A stretch of DNA of 64,000 bases from Agarilytica sp045430345 (lineage in GTDB: Bacteria; Pseudomonadota; Gammaproteobacteria; Pseudomonadales; Cellvibrionaceae): contig JAILXT010000003.1 of the NCBI GenBank assembly GCA_045430345.1, forward strand, positions 248,001-312,000, in the 5' to 3' direction. The first letter of the stretch is position 1. The number at the start of each line of letters is the position of its first letter. Under the pieces are notes generated by a model. The model worked only from the letters and a program-made list of their open reading frames with translations. It had not been told where the DNA came from and did not search any database. Shown here one piece after another: positions 17,312 to 26,680 of the stretch. Made by a program: the position numbers and the translations under genes.

Positions 17312-17902
17312 ATGCCCAATAAGGTCGATTTCTTTACGTTGAATGAGTTGTTGTTGAATCTAGGAGCAGTTTGTTCTCCGTCTGAGCTACAGGGTGCGCT
17401 GTGTGGCCGTGTCAGTGGCGGAGATACACCTCTGGAAGCGGCTTGGTTGGATGACGTGATGACGTTTATGGACATCGAACACGTGACCTTGGATGATGAT
17501 CACAAGGTGCTGTTGAGTGGCCTTTATGCCGATACACGGAGACTGATGGACGACGTAAATTTTGGCTTTTCCCCGCTGTTGCCAACGGACGAATCCACGA
17601 TTGAGCGTCGCGCTCAGGAGTTGGGGGCATGGTGTGAGGGCTTTCTTCATGGTCTGGGCCTTTCGGGTTTGGGAGGCGATGCAACCTTGTCGCCGGATGT
17701 CGCTGATGCTTTACGAGACCTCGCCCAGATCACGCAAATAAGTGTGGATGAGGATGACGACGTCAACGAAAACGAAGTCTATTGGTCTGAGCTAGTGGAG
17801 TACGTTAAAGTCGCTGTATTAACCATCTATACTGAACTCTCCAGCACGTCATCCGATAAAAACCCGCCCGGCAGCGAAGCCGGAGATCAGGTGATTCATT
17901 AA
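17312..17902 (+). CDS. ygfB: YgfB/UPF0149 family protein
   Basis: A 196-residue acidic alpha-helical protein of the UPF0149 (YgfB/YecA) family; features are the LQGALCGRVSGG segment near residue 30 and WCEGFLHGLGL near residue 108. It lacks the C-terminal SEC-C zinc motif of YecA. In Pseudomonas aeruginosa YgfB has been connected with regulation of autolysis and antibiotic resistance genes; its biochemical activity is unclear. ATG at 17312 is set by GGAG seven bases upstream. It is the first gene of the ygfB-pepP-ubiH-ubiI order, only three bases ahead of pepP, so probably translationally linked. Confidence 0.88.
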   Translation: MPNKVDFFTLNELLLNLGAVCSPSELQGALCGRVSGGDTPLEAAWLDDVMTFMDIEHVTLDDDHKVLLSGLYADTRRLMDDVNFGFSPLLPTDESTIERRAQELGAWCEGFLHGLGLSGLGGDATLSPDVADALRDLAQITQISVDEDDDVNENEVYWSELVEYVKVAVLTIYTELSSTSSDKNPPGSEAGDQVIH

Positions 17903-17905
17903 GTT

Positions 17906-19219
17906 ATGAGTATCTCAAAAGCCGAATTTGCCCGTAGACGTAAACAGCTAATGGGCATGTTAGAACCCAATAGTATTGCCATCCTTCCTTCTGGGGAGGA
18001 AAAGATTCGTAGCCGGGACACCGACTATCCCTTCCGGCAGGACAGTGATTTTCTATATTTGACGGGTTTTCAAGAACCAGAAGCCGTTTTGGTGTTGATT
18101 CCCGGTCGTGAGCACGGTGAAGTGGTGTGGTTTTGCCGCGAGAAAGACCGTGAGCGCGAGATCTGGGATGGCCTCCGCGCGGGGCCCGAAGGTGTTTGTC
18201 AGCAATACGGCGCAGACGATGCCTTTCCTATCGGCGATATTGATGACATTTTGCCTGGCTTATTAGAAGGCCGTGAGCGCGTGTATTACACCTTGGGTAA
18301 AAATGCCGTCTTCGATAAACACGTGATGGATTGGGTTAACAGTATTCGTGCGAAGGCGCGTTCCGGTGCCACCCCTCCTGGTGATTTTCTCGACCTTGAT
18401 CATTTGCTCCACGACATGCGTTTATACAAAAGCGCCGAAGAAGTCCGCATGATGGAGCGTGCAGGGGAAATTTCTGCCAATGCTCACCGACTTGCGATGC
18501 AGGTTTGCGCGCCTGGGATGATGGAGTATGAGCTGGAAGCGGAAATCAATTTCTATTGCGCTAAACGTGGTGGTCGACACCCAGCCTATAACGCGATTGT
18601 GGGGGGCGGTAAAAATGCTTGCATTCTTCACTATGTGGAAAACGCCGCGAAAATGAAAAGCGGTGATTTGGTGTTGATTGACGCGGGCTGTGAATATGAA
18701 AACTACGCTTCAGATATTACGCGCACTTTTCCTATAAATGGGAAGTTTAGTGAGGAGCAAGCCGCTATCTACAATCTGGTGTTGGCATCCCAAAATGCGG
18801 CGATGGAAAAAATCGTTGTGGGTAATCACTGGAACGAGCCTCACGATGCTTCGGTGCATGTGATTACGCAGGGGCTCATCGATTTGGGTTTATTGGATGG
18901 CAAGCTCGAAAAGTTGATAGAAGACAATGCCTATAAAGATTTTTACATGCATCGTATCGGTCATTGGATCGGGATGGACGTCCATGATGTGGGTGACTAT
19001 AAAGTAGGCGGCGAGTGGCGCGTCCTAGAGCCGGGAATGATGATGACTGTCGAGCCGGGGATATATATTGCGCAAGATAATACGAATGTCGCCGCTAAAT
19101 GGCGTGGCATTGGTATCCGTATTGAAGACGACGTGCTGATCACAAAAGATGGCCCCAAAGTGCTTACCAGTGCGGCGCCAAAGACCGTAGAAGACATTGA
19201 AGCTTTAATGGCTGAGTAA
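17906..19219 (+). CDS. pepP: Xaa-Pro aminopeptidase PepP
   Basis: A 437-residue M24B peptidase. The N-terminal domain (1-170) is the creatinase-like fold; the C-terminal pita-bread domain carries the two-manganese site D259, D270, H353, E383 and E407, all present and at nearly the same positions as in the E. coli enzyme. It releases an N-terminal residue that precedes proline. Its length is standard. It sits between ygfB and ubiH; these genes are often grouped although their functions differ. ATG start at 17906. Confidence 0.96.
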   Translation: MSISKAEFARRRKQLMGMLEPNSIAILPSGEEKIRSRDTDYPFRQDSDFLYLTGFQEPEAVLVLIPGREHGEVVWFCREKDREREIWDGLRAGPEGVCQQYGADDAFPIGDIDDILPGLLEGRERVYYTLGKNAVFDKHVMDWVNSIRAKARSGATPPGDFLDLDHLLHDMRLYKSAEEVRMMERAGEISANAHRLAMQVCAPGMMEYELEAEINFYCAKRGGRHPAYNAIVGGGKNACILHYVENAAKMKSGDLVLIDAGCEYENYASDITRTFPINGKFSEEQAAIYNLVLASQNAAMEKIVVGNHWNEPHDASVHVITQGLIDLGLLDGKLEKLIEDNAYKDFYMHRIGHWIGMDVHDVGDYKVGGEWRVLEPGMMMTVEPGIYIAQDNTNVAAKWRGIGIRIEDDVLITKDGPKVLTSAAPKTVEDIEALMAE

Positions 19220-19254
19220 AGGCCTGAACAATCCTTTTAGCGTGGTAACGATCA

Positions 19255-20508
19255 TTGACCCATACAGCCTCTAATAAGCTAGCCGACCAGCAATGTGATA
19301 TTGCTATTATCGGTGGCGGTATGATGGGCTTGTCGTTGGCGCAGCTTTTATCTCAAGCCTTTCCTGCCCGACAGATCACCTTGATAGATCGTTTTTCCCT
19401 CGACGCTCCCGATTGTTTATACCAACCAAGCTTTGACTATCGTTCTACGGCTATTTCCCGCGATAGTGCCGACATTTTTGAGCGCTTGGGTGTGTGGGCA
19501 GCGTTAAGTGAGCATGCAACCGCGATTCGTCGCGTACATGTGAGTGATCGTGGCCATGCAGGGAAGACCTCTTATTCAGAGGCGGATAACAACGGCCAGG
19601 CATTGGGGTATGTTGTCGACAATGCATGGCTAGGCCGTGTGCTTGCGGAGCAGGCGCTTAAGCTGCCCAATGTGCGCCGCCTTGCGCCGGCCGTCGTGAA
19701 TTCTCTGCGAATGAATGTGGATGGTACTCGTATAGAAATCGCAGAAAATGACCAGGCATACTCGCTTCAGTGTCAGCTCGCCATCGTGGCGGATGGTGCC
19801 GACTCGGCGATTCGCCAAAATTTAGGCATCATGACGGATGATCACAATTATCATCAGTCAGCGGTGATCGCGAATGTTGCGTTTGAAAAGTCCCATCAAG
19901 GGGTCGCTTATGAGCGCTTTACCGAAGAGGGTCCGGTTGCCCTATTGCCTCACGGGGAAAGTGATTCAGCGAATACCTCCAGTCTTGTTTGGACCACGCC
20001 AGAAACAAAAGTTGATGAGGTTTTACAGTGGTCAGATGAGGCTTTCTTATCTGCGCTGCAAAAAGCCTTTGGATATCGCTTAGGGAAATTTACAAAAGTT
20101 GGTGCTCGGTTGCACTACCCCTTGAGGCGGGTTGTGGCAAAAGAGCAAGCGCGCAGCGCTGTTGTCTTGATGGGAAATGCGGCACACGCTTTACATCCCG
20201 TGGCCGGCCAGGGGTTTAATTTGGCTTTGAGAGATGCCGGATGCTTAACGGCGACATTGCTCAAAGCGTCTGAACAGGGTGAGTCGTTAGGCAGCCTTCG
20301 TGTATTAACATCCTACGTGGCACAGCAACAAAAAGACCAATGGTTAACTACTAATTTAAGTCATGGGTTTAATCGTATTTTTGCGGATACGCGCTTACCT
20401 ATACAAGGTGTGCGAAACGCAGCCTTGATAACGCTTAACCTGGGTGCGCCGATTAAAAAATCATTTTTCGATCACATGATGGGCAAAACACATTTCGCGC
20501 CTCGTTAG
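19255..20508 (+). CDS. ubiH: 2-octaprenyl-6-methoxyphenol hydroxylase-type FAD monooxygenase UbiH
   Basis: A 417-residue flavoprotein monooxygenase of the UbiH/UbiF/UbiI group. FAD-binding GGGMMG lies at about 22-27 after the first beta strand (CDIAIIGGG), the DG motif is VADGADSAIR near 180, and the second FAD contact is LMGNAAHALHPVAGQGFN near 305. UbiH hydroxylates the ring in aerobic ubiquinone synthesis as part of the membrane-associated Ubi complex. The GN of the GD motif (MGNAAH instead of GDAAH) is a known variant. TTG at 19255 is the only credible start and its ribosome binding site is weak. The following paralogue is encoded 77 bases on. Confidence 0.9.
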   Translation: MTHTASNKLADQQCDIAIIGGGMMGLSLAQLLSQAFPARQITLIDRFSLDAPDCLYQPSFDYRSTAISRDSADIFERLGVWAALSEHATAIRRVHVSDRGHAGKTSYSEADNNGQALGYVVDNAWLGRVLAEQALKLPNVRRLAPAVVNSLRMNVDGTRIEIAENDQAYSLQCQLAIVADGADSAIRQNLGIMTDDHNYHQSAVIANVAFEKSHQGVAYERFTEEGPVALLPHGESDSANTSSLVWTTPETKVDEVLQWSDEAFLSALQKAFGYRLGKFTKVGARLHYPLRRVVAKEQARSAVVLMGNAAHALHPVAGQGFNLALRDAGCLTATLLKASEQGESLGSLRVLTSYVAQQQKDQWLTTNLSHGFNRIFADTRLPIQGVRNAALITLNLGAPIKKSFFDHMMGKTHFAPR

Positions 20509-20585
20509 TGTACGTGTGTAAAAGGTGGGGCGCTTTTTCTTTGTGTTTTTAACGGATCCGTTTTACGTCAGAGGTTTTCAATTCA

Positions 20586-21788
20586 GTGACAAGCAACACT
20601 CATAAGCATGTCGATATCGCCATAGTGGGCGGTGGTATTATTGGCTTAACGCTTGCGAATTTGTTATCCACATTTTCTGCCGATATTAAGGTTATGGTCA
20701 TCGACGGTGGTGCGCCGGCACCACTAGATTTGGCGTCTGTGGATTCTCGCGTTATTGCGCTATCTAAAGCCAATAAGACACTTTTCGAAACGCTAAATGT
20801 ATGGGACTCAATTAAGGCATCGCGCGCGTGTCCCTATCATGAAATGTTTGTGTGGGATGGCACCGGCACGGCGGACATACATTTTGATGGTGCTGCGTCC
20901 CGCTTAGATAATATTGGCCATATCATAGAAAATAAAGTGATCGTGGATGCATTGCTGAATAACGTGAGCGGTGTTGAGTTATTGTTTAATGAAAAAGTAA
21001 CCGCTTACGAGCAGAAAAATGATCAAGCCGTTATCGTGTTAAGTAATGGCGAAAGTATAAAGGCTTCTTTGGTTGTGGCGGCGGACGGCGCGCGTTCCAA
21101 TTTAAGAGCGTTGGCTGGGTTTAATGTGCGTGAATGGGATTATGAGCACACGGCGATAGTCTCTACGGTTACCACAGAAAAACCCCATCACTTTACCGCG
21201 TGGCAGCGTTTTACCGATGATGGTCCCTTGGCTTTCTTGCCGTTGTCCTTGTCCGACGGGGATCAGCATCATTGCTCCATCGTATGGTCCACCAAACCTG
21301 AACGTGCTGAAAACCTGATGGCGCTCGATGAAGATGCATTCTGTCGCGTGCTGAGTCGTGAATTTGAAACTAAACTTGGGAATGTGACCCAGGCAGAAAA
21401 GCGTTTAAGCTTTCCTTTACGTCAACGGCATGCGTCTCGCTATTCATGTCCGGGTATGGTGCTAGTGGGAGATGCAGCGCATACCATTCATCCTTTAGCG
21501 GGTCAGGGTGCAAATATCGGTTTATATGATGTGACGGTGCTTTCAGAAGAAATTACGCGTGCGGTTGAGCGGGGCGTAGATTTAAGCGATGTGTCCATTG
21601 GCAAGCGCTACGAGCGTCGTCGCCAAAGCCATAACTTATTGGCAATGTCCGCAATGGAAGGGTTTAAGCGTCTGTTCGGTGCAGATGATCCTGCCATTCG
21701 TTGGATGAGAAACGAAGGCCTGCGTTTTGCTAATCGCAGTACCTGGCTTAAGCAACAATTTTTAAAAGTTGCGAGTGGTCACACGTAA
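20586..21788 (+). CDS. ubiI: UbiI/VisC-like FAD-dependent ubiquinone hydroxylase
   Basis: A 400-residue paralogue of the preceding protein, with GGGIIG at about 15-20, VAADGARSNLR near 160 and VGDAAHTIHPLAGQGAN near 296. By order (pepP-ubiH-ubiI, as in E. coli) it is best read as UbiI, the C5-hydroxylase of ubiquinone synthesis, but UbiF-type or broader activity cannot be excluded from sequence alone. GTG start at 20586. About 100 bases separate it from pqiA, so a new transcription unit may start there. Confidence 0.82.
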   Translation: MTSNTHKHVDIAIVGGGIIGLTLANLLSTFSADIKVMVIDGGAPAPLDLASVDSRVIALSKANKTLFETLNVWDSIKASRACPYHEMFVWDGTGTADIHFDGAASRLDNIGHIIENKVIVDALLNNVSGVELLFNEKVTAYEQKNDQAVIVLSNGESIKASLVVAADGARSNLRALAGFNVREWDYEHTAIVSTVTTEKPHHFTAWQRFTDDGPLAFLPLSLSDGDQHHCSIVWSTKPERAENLMALDEDAFCRVLSREFETKLGNVTQAEKRLSFPLRQRHASRYSCPGMVLVGDAAHTIHPLAGQGANIGLYDVTVLSEEITRAVERGVDLSDVSIGKRYERRRQSHNLLAMSAMEGFKRLFGADDPAIRWMRNEGLRFANRSTWLKQQFLKVASGHT

Positions 21789-21894
21789 AACACAATAAAA
21801 TTGGTTACGGTTTACACTGGTGTTGCCATGCTTGATATGCCCCAAAGCTGAGCAGCCTTAAATCGAATTAACACGGCGAAACAGAGATACCCCT

Positions 21895-23142
21895 TTGTCA
21901 GATGTTCATGCGGAAAAGAAAGACTGGCTGATGTGCCACGAGTGTGGCGAGCTGCAAGCCGTGGTTGCAATATCGCCAGCGCATGAAATGGTATGTCGTG
22001 TATGCGGTAGCCTGTTGCATAGCGGGCATGGTAAATGGTTGCAGTCTGCCAGTGCATTGGCAGTAACAGCGGCATTTTTGTTTATCGTGGCTCAGGTTGC
22101 TCCCTTTTTAACCCTTGAGATTGGTTCTCAAAGCCAGACCGTGACCATCTTGGATGGTTTTTGGGCTTTATTTGATCGCGGCAACTGGGTGCTTGCTGCG
22201 TTGGTCATCACCACCATTTTTCTATTTCCGCTTTTCGAAATATCAGCGTTTTTGTACTTGCTCATTCCCTACAATTTTAATTATCGTCTTCCGGGGCAAA
22301 CCACATTGCTACGCTGGCTGGTTCAAGCGCAAGCCTGGAGCATGCTGGAAGTGTTTTTGCTGAGCGTGGTGGTCGCTTCTGTGAAAATGGCGGATATGGC
22401 CGTGTTAAAGCTCGAAATTGGCGCGTACGCATTATTTTTATTGGTGGGGGTACTCATTCTTGCCTTTATAAAAATGGATCGTCGTAATTTATGGTCATGG
22501 ATTAATACCAATAATTATTTTACGGCTTATAACCGTGAATATGTTTACGATTGCGATATTTGCCACGCAATGGTTGGTGCAACCATTGTCGAAGATGAAG
22601 GCGAGTGTCCGCGTTGTCAGTCTAAGATATATAAACGTATTCCATATAGTATGCAAAAGACGACGGCATTTGTTTTGGCGTCGATTATTTTATATATTCC
22701 TGCCAATGTCTTACCAATCATGACGTATACCTCCCTTGGTGTGGTCGAGACGGACACTATCTTTTCGGGGGTGGTGGCGTTAATTGGCGCGGGACTCTAC
22801 TGGATTGCCATGGTGGTATTTGTGGCAAGTATTGCGGTGCCCGTGATGAAGCTCATCATTCTTTGCTATTTGCTGCTTTCTGTTTATGCTCGATGGACCA
22901 CGGGGATCAAGCATCGCGCATTTTTATATCGGTTAACGGAAATTGTCGGGCGCTGGTCAATGGTGGATGTGTTTGTTGTCACCATCTTTACAGCGTTGGT
23001 GCAATTTGGTTTTGTATACACTGTGGAGCCGGAAGGCGCTATCATCGCTTTCGGTGCGGTTGTAGTGCTAACAATGATTGCCGCGGAGACTTTTGATCCG
23101 CGTTTACTGTGGGATGGTTTGGAACAAGATAATGATCAATAG
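21895..23142 (+). CDS. pqiA: Intermembrane transport protein PqiA
   Basis: A 415-residue inner membrane protein made of two homologous halves. Each half begins with a zinc ribbon (CHECGE..CRVCG at 14-40; CDIC..CPRC at about 218-243) and continues with about four membrane helices. PqiA works with PqiB and PqiC, a system that carries lipids between inner and outer membrane and protects the envelope. TTG start at 21895. Its stop lies inside the start of pqiB, so the genes are coupled. Length agrees with the E. coli protein. Confidence 0.93.
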   Translation: MSDVHAEKKDWLMCHECGELQAVVAISPAHEMVCRVCGSLLHSGHGKWLQSASALAVTAAFLFIVAQVAPFLTLEIGSQSQTVTILDGFWALFDRGNWVLAALVITTIFLFPLFEISAFLYLLIPYNFNYRLPGQTTLLRWLVQAQAWSMLEVFLLSVVVASVKMADMAVLKLEIGAYALFLLVGVLILAFIKMDRRNLWSWINTNNYFTAYNREYVYDCDICHAMVGATIVEDEGECPRCQSKIYKRIPYSMQKTTAFVLASIILYIPANVLPIMTYTSLGVVETDTIFSGVVALIGAGLYWIAMVVFVASIAVPVMKLIILCYLLLSVYARWTTGIKHRAFLYRLTEIVGRWSMVDVFVVTIFTALVQFGFVYTVEPEGAIIAFGAVVVLTMIAAETFDPRLLWDGLEQDNDQ

Positions 23143-24733
23143 GGCTGTAGTACAACATATTCGCGCGATCTCTCCCGTTTGGATTGTGCCCATCGTCGCT
23201 TTGACGATTGCCATTTGGCTCGCTGTGCAAGCGCGTCTCGAAAAAGGCACAGAAATTGAAATTACCTTTGCTCAAGCCTCGGATGTGATCGCAGGGCAAA
23301 CACTTATTAAATTGAAAGATGTGCAAGTGGGTAAGGTTAAGTCCGTACGCCTTAGTTCAGATTTAAGCTCGGTTGTGGTGAAGGCCGAGCTAGATCGCAG
23401 CGTGTCGTCATATCTCAGTGAAAATACGCGCTTCTGGGTGGTAACGCCCCGTATTAGCGCCACGGGCGTCTCGAACTTAGGGACGCTTATCTCCGGTGTT
23501 TATATCGTGATGGATCCTGGTGAAAAGGGGGATTACACCAGTGAATTTATGGGCTTAGATGAGTCCCCGACGTTTGTGTCTGACGAACCGGGCACACAGT
23601 TCGTTCTTCAAGCAGAAGAGCTGGGGTCTCTCGATATTGGGTCCCCCGTTTACTTTCGCCAAATTCGTATAGGTGAGGTGACAGGCTATCAACTATCCGA
23701 AAATCGCGATTATGTTGACGTTAACTTTTTTATTCACGCTCCCCATGATTCTTTAATTAGAACACGTAGTCGTTTTTGGAATGTCAGTGGGTTTGGTGTC
23801 AGTATCAATGCCGATGGCATGAAAGCAAAAATGGCGTCTCTGGCCTCGCTCATTAACGGTGGTATTGCGTTTGATAATGCGGCGAGTTATGAAAAAAGTG
23901 AGCCAGCTTTAGCTGGCCACCGGTTTTATCTGCACCCGGATCGGGAGTCCGTACTCGAAGGGCAATTTGATATTGAATATTATTATTTGCTTAAGTTTTC
24001 GGGGTCAGTGCGGGGTTTAACTGTTGGTGCGCCGGTTGAATTTCGTGGAATTAAAATTGGTGAGGTTGTTGATGTTGAATTAACAAGCGCTGAAAACACC
24101 GAAAAAACGCTGTACGTATATATTTCTATGGAGCCACAACGGCTTGATCCTGATACATCGCCAACTCGTGAACAAGTCGATGAAAATATTAACAAAATGG
24201 TGGCGCAAGGTTTGCGAGCGCAAATGAAAACGGCGAGCCTGATTACCGGTTCTCGTTTTATCGATCTTGTATTTGTTGATGATCAACCAGAAGCGTCGCT
24301 TGTCAAAAATGAAAATTATTCAGAAATTCCCACCGTTGATGATTCAATGGATATGATCACCAAACAAATGGGTGACATTTTAGGCAGTATCAGTGAAATC
24401 CCTTTCGACCAGATTGGTTCCGATCTTGCTCAGAGTATGGCGAGTCTAAATTCTATTTTAGGCACCTTGGCAGAGCGTAATACCGCTGAAAAAATGGATG
24501 GCGCGGTTGGGAATATGGAAGAGACATTGGCGAGTGCTAATGAGGCCTTATCGCAATTAGCGGTTACGATGAAAAGTATCGATCAGGCAATCGCTCCGGA
24601 CTCGGAGTTAAAGTATGAGCTCACAGAAATGTTAAAATCTGTGGGGGATGCCGCGAAAGCCGTCGACCTCTTAATGAACGAACTTAATCGACATCCGAAT
24701 GCATTGATTTCTGGAGCCAAAAAAGATGAGTAA
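23132..24733 (+). CDS. pqiB: Intermembrane transport protein PqiB (three MCE domains)
   Basis: A 533-residue protein with one N-terminal membrane helix (about 12-32) followed by three MCE/MlaD domains (about 38-125, 155-215 and 280-385) and a long helical C-terminal part (400-530) predicted to form the needle. In E. coli PqiB hexamers build a tunnel across the periplasm for lipids. ATG at 23132 overlaps the last 11 bases of pqiA; in-frame codons further up to 23078 lie entirely in pqiA and are not needed. The gene overlaps pqiC by eight bases. Confidence 0.93.
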   Translation: MINRAVVQHIRAISPVWIVPIVALTIAIWLAVQARLEKGTEIEITFAQASDVIAGQTLIKLKDVQVGKVKSVRLSSDLSSVVVKAELDRSVSSYLSENTRFWVVTPRISATGVSNLGTLISGVYIVMDPGEKGDYTSEFMGLDESPTFVSDEPGTQFVLQAEELGSLDIGSPVYFRQIRIGEVTGYQLSENRDYVDVNFFIHAPHDSLIRTRSRFWNVSGFGVSINADGMKAKMASLASLINGGIAFDNAASYEKSEPALAGHRFYLHPDRESVLEGQFDIEYYYLLKFSGSVRGLTVGAPVEFRGIKIGEVVDVELTSAENTEKTLYVYISMEPQRLDPDTSPTREQVDENINKMVAQGLRAQMKTASLITGSRFIDLVFVDDQPEASLVKNENYSEIPTVDDSMDMITKQMGDILGSISEIPFDQIGSDLAQSMASLNSILGTLAERNTAEKMDGAVGNMEETLASANEALSQLAVTMKSIDQAIAPDSELKYELTEMLKSVGDAAKAVDLLMNELNRHPNALISGAKKDE

Positions 24734-25352
24734 TGCGGTACAGCGTTCATCAATCCTAGTGACGAAATTTTCTGGTCTTTTGTGTCTTGTCACAGCCGTT
24801 TTAGTGGGTATAAATGGCTGTGCTTCAAGTGGTCCTGCTACACGCTTTTATTCTTTATTTTCTGAGCGTGATATTGCTGTGGTCGAGCACCAGCTGGGGG
24901 GCGTTTCAATCGGCATCGGCCCCATTGTGTTACCTGATTATTTAGATAACCCTGCAGTGGTGAGCGTCACGGGTTCACAGCGTGTCCGTATCGCAGGTTA
25001 CCATGCGTGGGCGGGCAGTCTAAAAGACAGTATGACGCGAGTACTTGCGGACAATGCGTCACAGTCACTCGCTTTAGAGGGCGTATGGGGTTTTCCATGG
25101 GATAATCGAACGCGGCCAGACTACCAAGTCCGCATTGTGATCGAGCAGTTTGATGGTGTTCGCGGGGGTGAGGCTCAGTTGCGCGCGAAGTGGACGGTTC
25201 TCAATAAGAAAGCGGATAAAATTCTAAAGCTTGGCTCCGTGAGTCTTTCAGAAACGGCGAGTTCGGATGGCGTGGATGACTACGTCGCAGCACTAAACCG
25301 ATTGCTGAATGCTCTTTCTGGGTCTATTGCGGAATCATTGAGCACGCTATAG
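24726..25352 (+). CDS. pqiC: Outer membrane lipoprotein PqiC
   Basis: A 208-residue lipoprotein of the ABC-type transport auxiliary family (DUF330). The signal peptide ends in a lipobox, INGC, with cysteine 32; the mature N terminus ASSGPATRFYSLFS has the family's FYSL motif, followed by IGIGPIVLPDYLDNP. PqiC anchors the PqiB needle to the outer membrane. ATG at 24726 overlaps the pqiB stop, showing translational coupling. The lack of a further transport gene suggests that the operon ends here. Confidence 0.92.
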   Translation: MSNAVQRSSILVTKFSGLLCLVTAVLVGINGCASSGPATRFYSLFSERDIAVVEHQLGGVSIGIGPIVLPDYLDNPAVVSVTGSQRVRIAGYHAWAGSLKDSMTRVLADNASQSLALEGVWGFPWDNRTRPDYQVRIVIEQFDGVRGGEAQLRAKWTVLNKKADKILKLGSVSLSETASSDGVDDYVAALNRLLNALSGSIAESLSTL

Positions 25353-25415
25353 CGTGATTGTTGTTGGCGCGTCTGCCGGCAACACTTAATAACAAATATA
25401 ACAAGAAGGGTCATT

Positions 25416-25652
25416 ATGATGTATTCGACAGAAACGTTGGCAGAAATCAAACTCCTCAATCAGTTTAACCTCGACTCTACAGCCAGTGGTATTAAGGTTC
25501 ATTCTCACAGTGCATCGGAAGAGTCAGTGTCTGCGGCGGAGAGGCTTTTTAATAAGGGACTTACCGATCAGATAGATGGCGGTTATCTAACGGAAAGAGG
25601 TTTGAAAGCGGCGAACCATGCGCAAAGTTTGTTTAAGTTGTTAGTCGATTAG
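25416..25652 (+). CDS. TIGR02647 family small protein
   Basis: A 78-residue protein recognisable as TIGR02647: the LLNQFNLDSTASGIKVH segment, then GLTDQIDGGYLTERG and a final helix with HAQSLF. The fold looks like a small winged or helix-turn-helix domain and the family is sometimes labelled DNA-binding, without experiment. It is common in Pseudomonas-like gammaproteobacteria. AGAAGGG precedes the first of two adjacent ATG codons. Spacing of 63 bases from pqiC suggests its own promoter. Confidence 0.85.
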   Translation: MMYSTETLAEIKLLNQFNLDSTASGIKVHSHSASEESVSAAERLFNKGLTDQIDGGYLTERGLKAANHAQSLFKLLVD

Positions 25653-25680
25653 TCGGGATATTATTGCCTGGGTTTCTTAT

Positions 25681-25712
25681 GCTCATAGGAATATGAGCCC
25701 ATTCTTATTTTT
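25681..25712 (+). terminator. Possible terminator after the TIGR02647 gene
   Basis: GCTCAT and ATGAGC (25681-25698) form a six-base stem with a six-base loop, followed within ten bases by a T-rich stretch. The stem is short and the T run not adjacent, so this is tentative. Confidence 0.35.
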
Positions 25713-25783
25713 CTTTCATTTCTCTTGGCGCGACTCGTTTATCTGGCGGTGTCTAGGTCTCTCTACGGAAACCTTTTCCGCGT

Positions 25784-26401
25784 TTAATATTGCGCTAGAT
25801 GTTCGCTATAACTAGTGTTTTGGTAATGCTTATATAGCGCTAACACTTTTTTCACGTAACGTTGAGTCTCAGGGTAGGGGGGTATTTTGTTGCCTCGTTT
25901 AATCACGGCATTTTGTCCTGCATTATATGCAGCAACCGATAGCTCAATATCATTGTTAAATAGGGCCAGTAAGTCTCGTAAGTAGCGCGTACCACCTTCA
26001 ATATTCTGTTTTGGGTCTTGTCGGTTTGATACGCCGTAATCTGACGCCGTACCGGGCATAAGTTGCATGAGCCCAACGGCACCAGCACTGGAAACGGCGA
26101 CCGGATTGAAATGGCTTTCCGCGTGGATCACTGCGCTGACCAACTCGGCTGAAATTCTATAGCGCATCGCTGTGGCTTCGATAAGCGGGCGGTATTCGAG
26201 AATGCCTTCTCGTAAATTTGACGGTGGCGTGAGCTCTTTCCAGCCTTTCCAGGTCTTAACTAAAGGGATATAGCCGTCGTGACGGGGTTGGTCTGAAAAT
26301 GAAACACGACCTTTTGCATCCACATACCGATAAATACTGCTTGCGGAGGCGCAAACAGAAAAGGTCATGGCGATAAGCAAAATTACTACGTGGTATTTCA
26401 T
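25784..26401 (-). CDS. Lytic transglycosylase (SLT domain) with DUF4124
   Basis: A 205-residue exported protein. Signal peptide about 1-21 (MKYHVVILLIAMTFSVCASA), then a short DUF4124-type module (IYRYVDAKGRVSFSDQP), then an SLT domain from about 70: catalytic glutamate in HAESHFNP (about E95), then GLMQLMPGTA and the AAYNAG motif. It should cleave the glycan strand of peptidoglycan in the periplasm, forming anhydro-muropeptides. The ATG at 26401 fits the signal peptide better than a TTG nine bases upstream. It stands alone, convergent with the TIGR02647 gene. Confidence 0.9.
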   Translation of the reverse strand: MKYHVVILLIAMTFSVCASASSIYRYVDAKGRVSFSDQPRHDGYIPLVKTWKGWKELTPPSNLREGILEYRPLIEATAMRYRISAELVSAVIHAESHFNPVAVSSAGAVGLMQLMPGTASDYGVSNRQDPKQNIEGGTRYLRDLLALFNNDIELSVAAYNAGQNAVIKRGNKIPPYPETQRYVKKVLALYKHYQNTSYSEHLAQY

Positions 26402-26680
26402 TCTATACAAACCAAAGTGTGAACTGCTTCATAATTTTAGTCGAAGCTTTGGCGGCTATCATGGTCTTGTTACGCGCTAATTAGGTTAATTGGCTATCGA
26501 AGAGTGGTTTTTATAAAAAAATCCGAAGGTGATATAACGAAACGCGCTAGCATCTTTTGTAACTATTCATTAGCGCTAAAAACGGTATCGAATTAAGCGG
26601 TTTATATAATAGGTTGGTTAAATAAGGTGGGTATTTATAACGTGAAGGAGGTGCCGGAAATTCGGTTTTACATGTGGCCG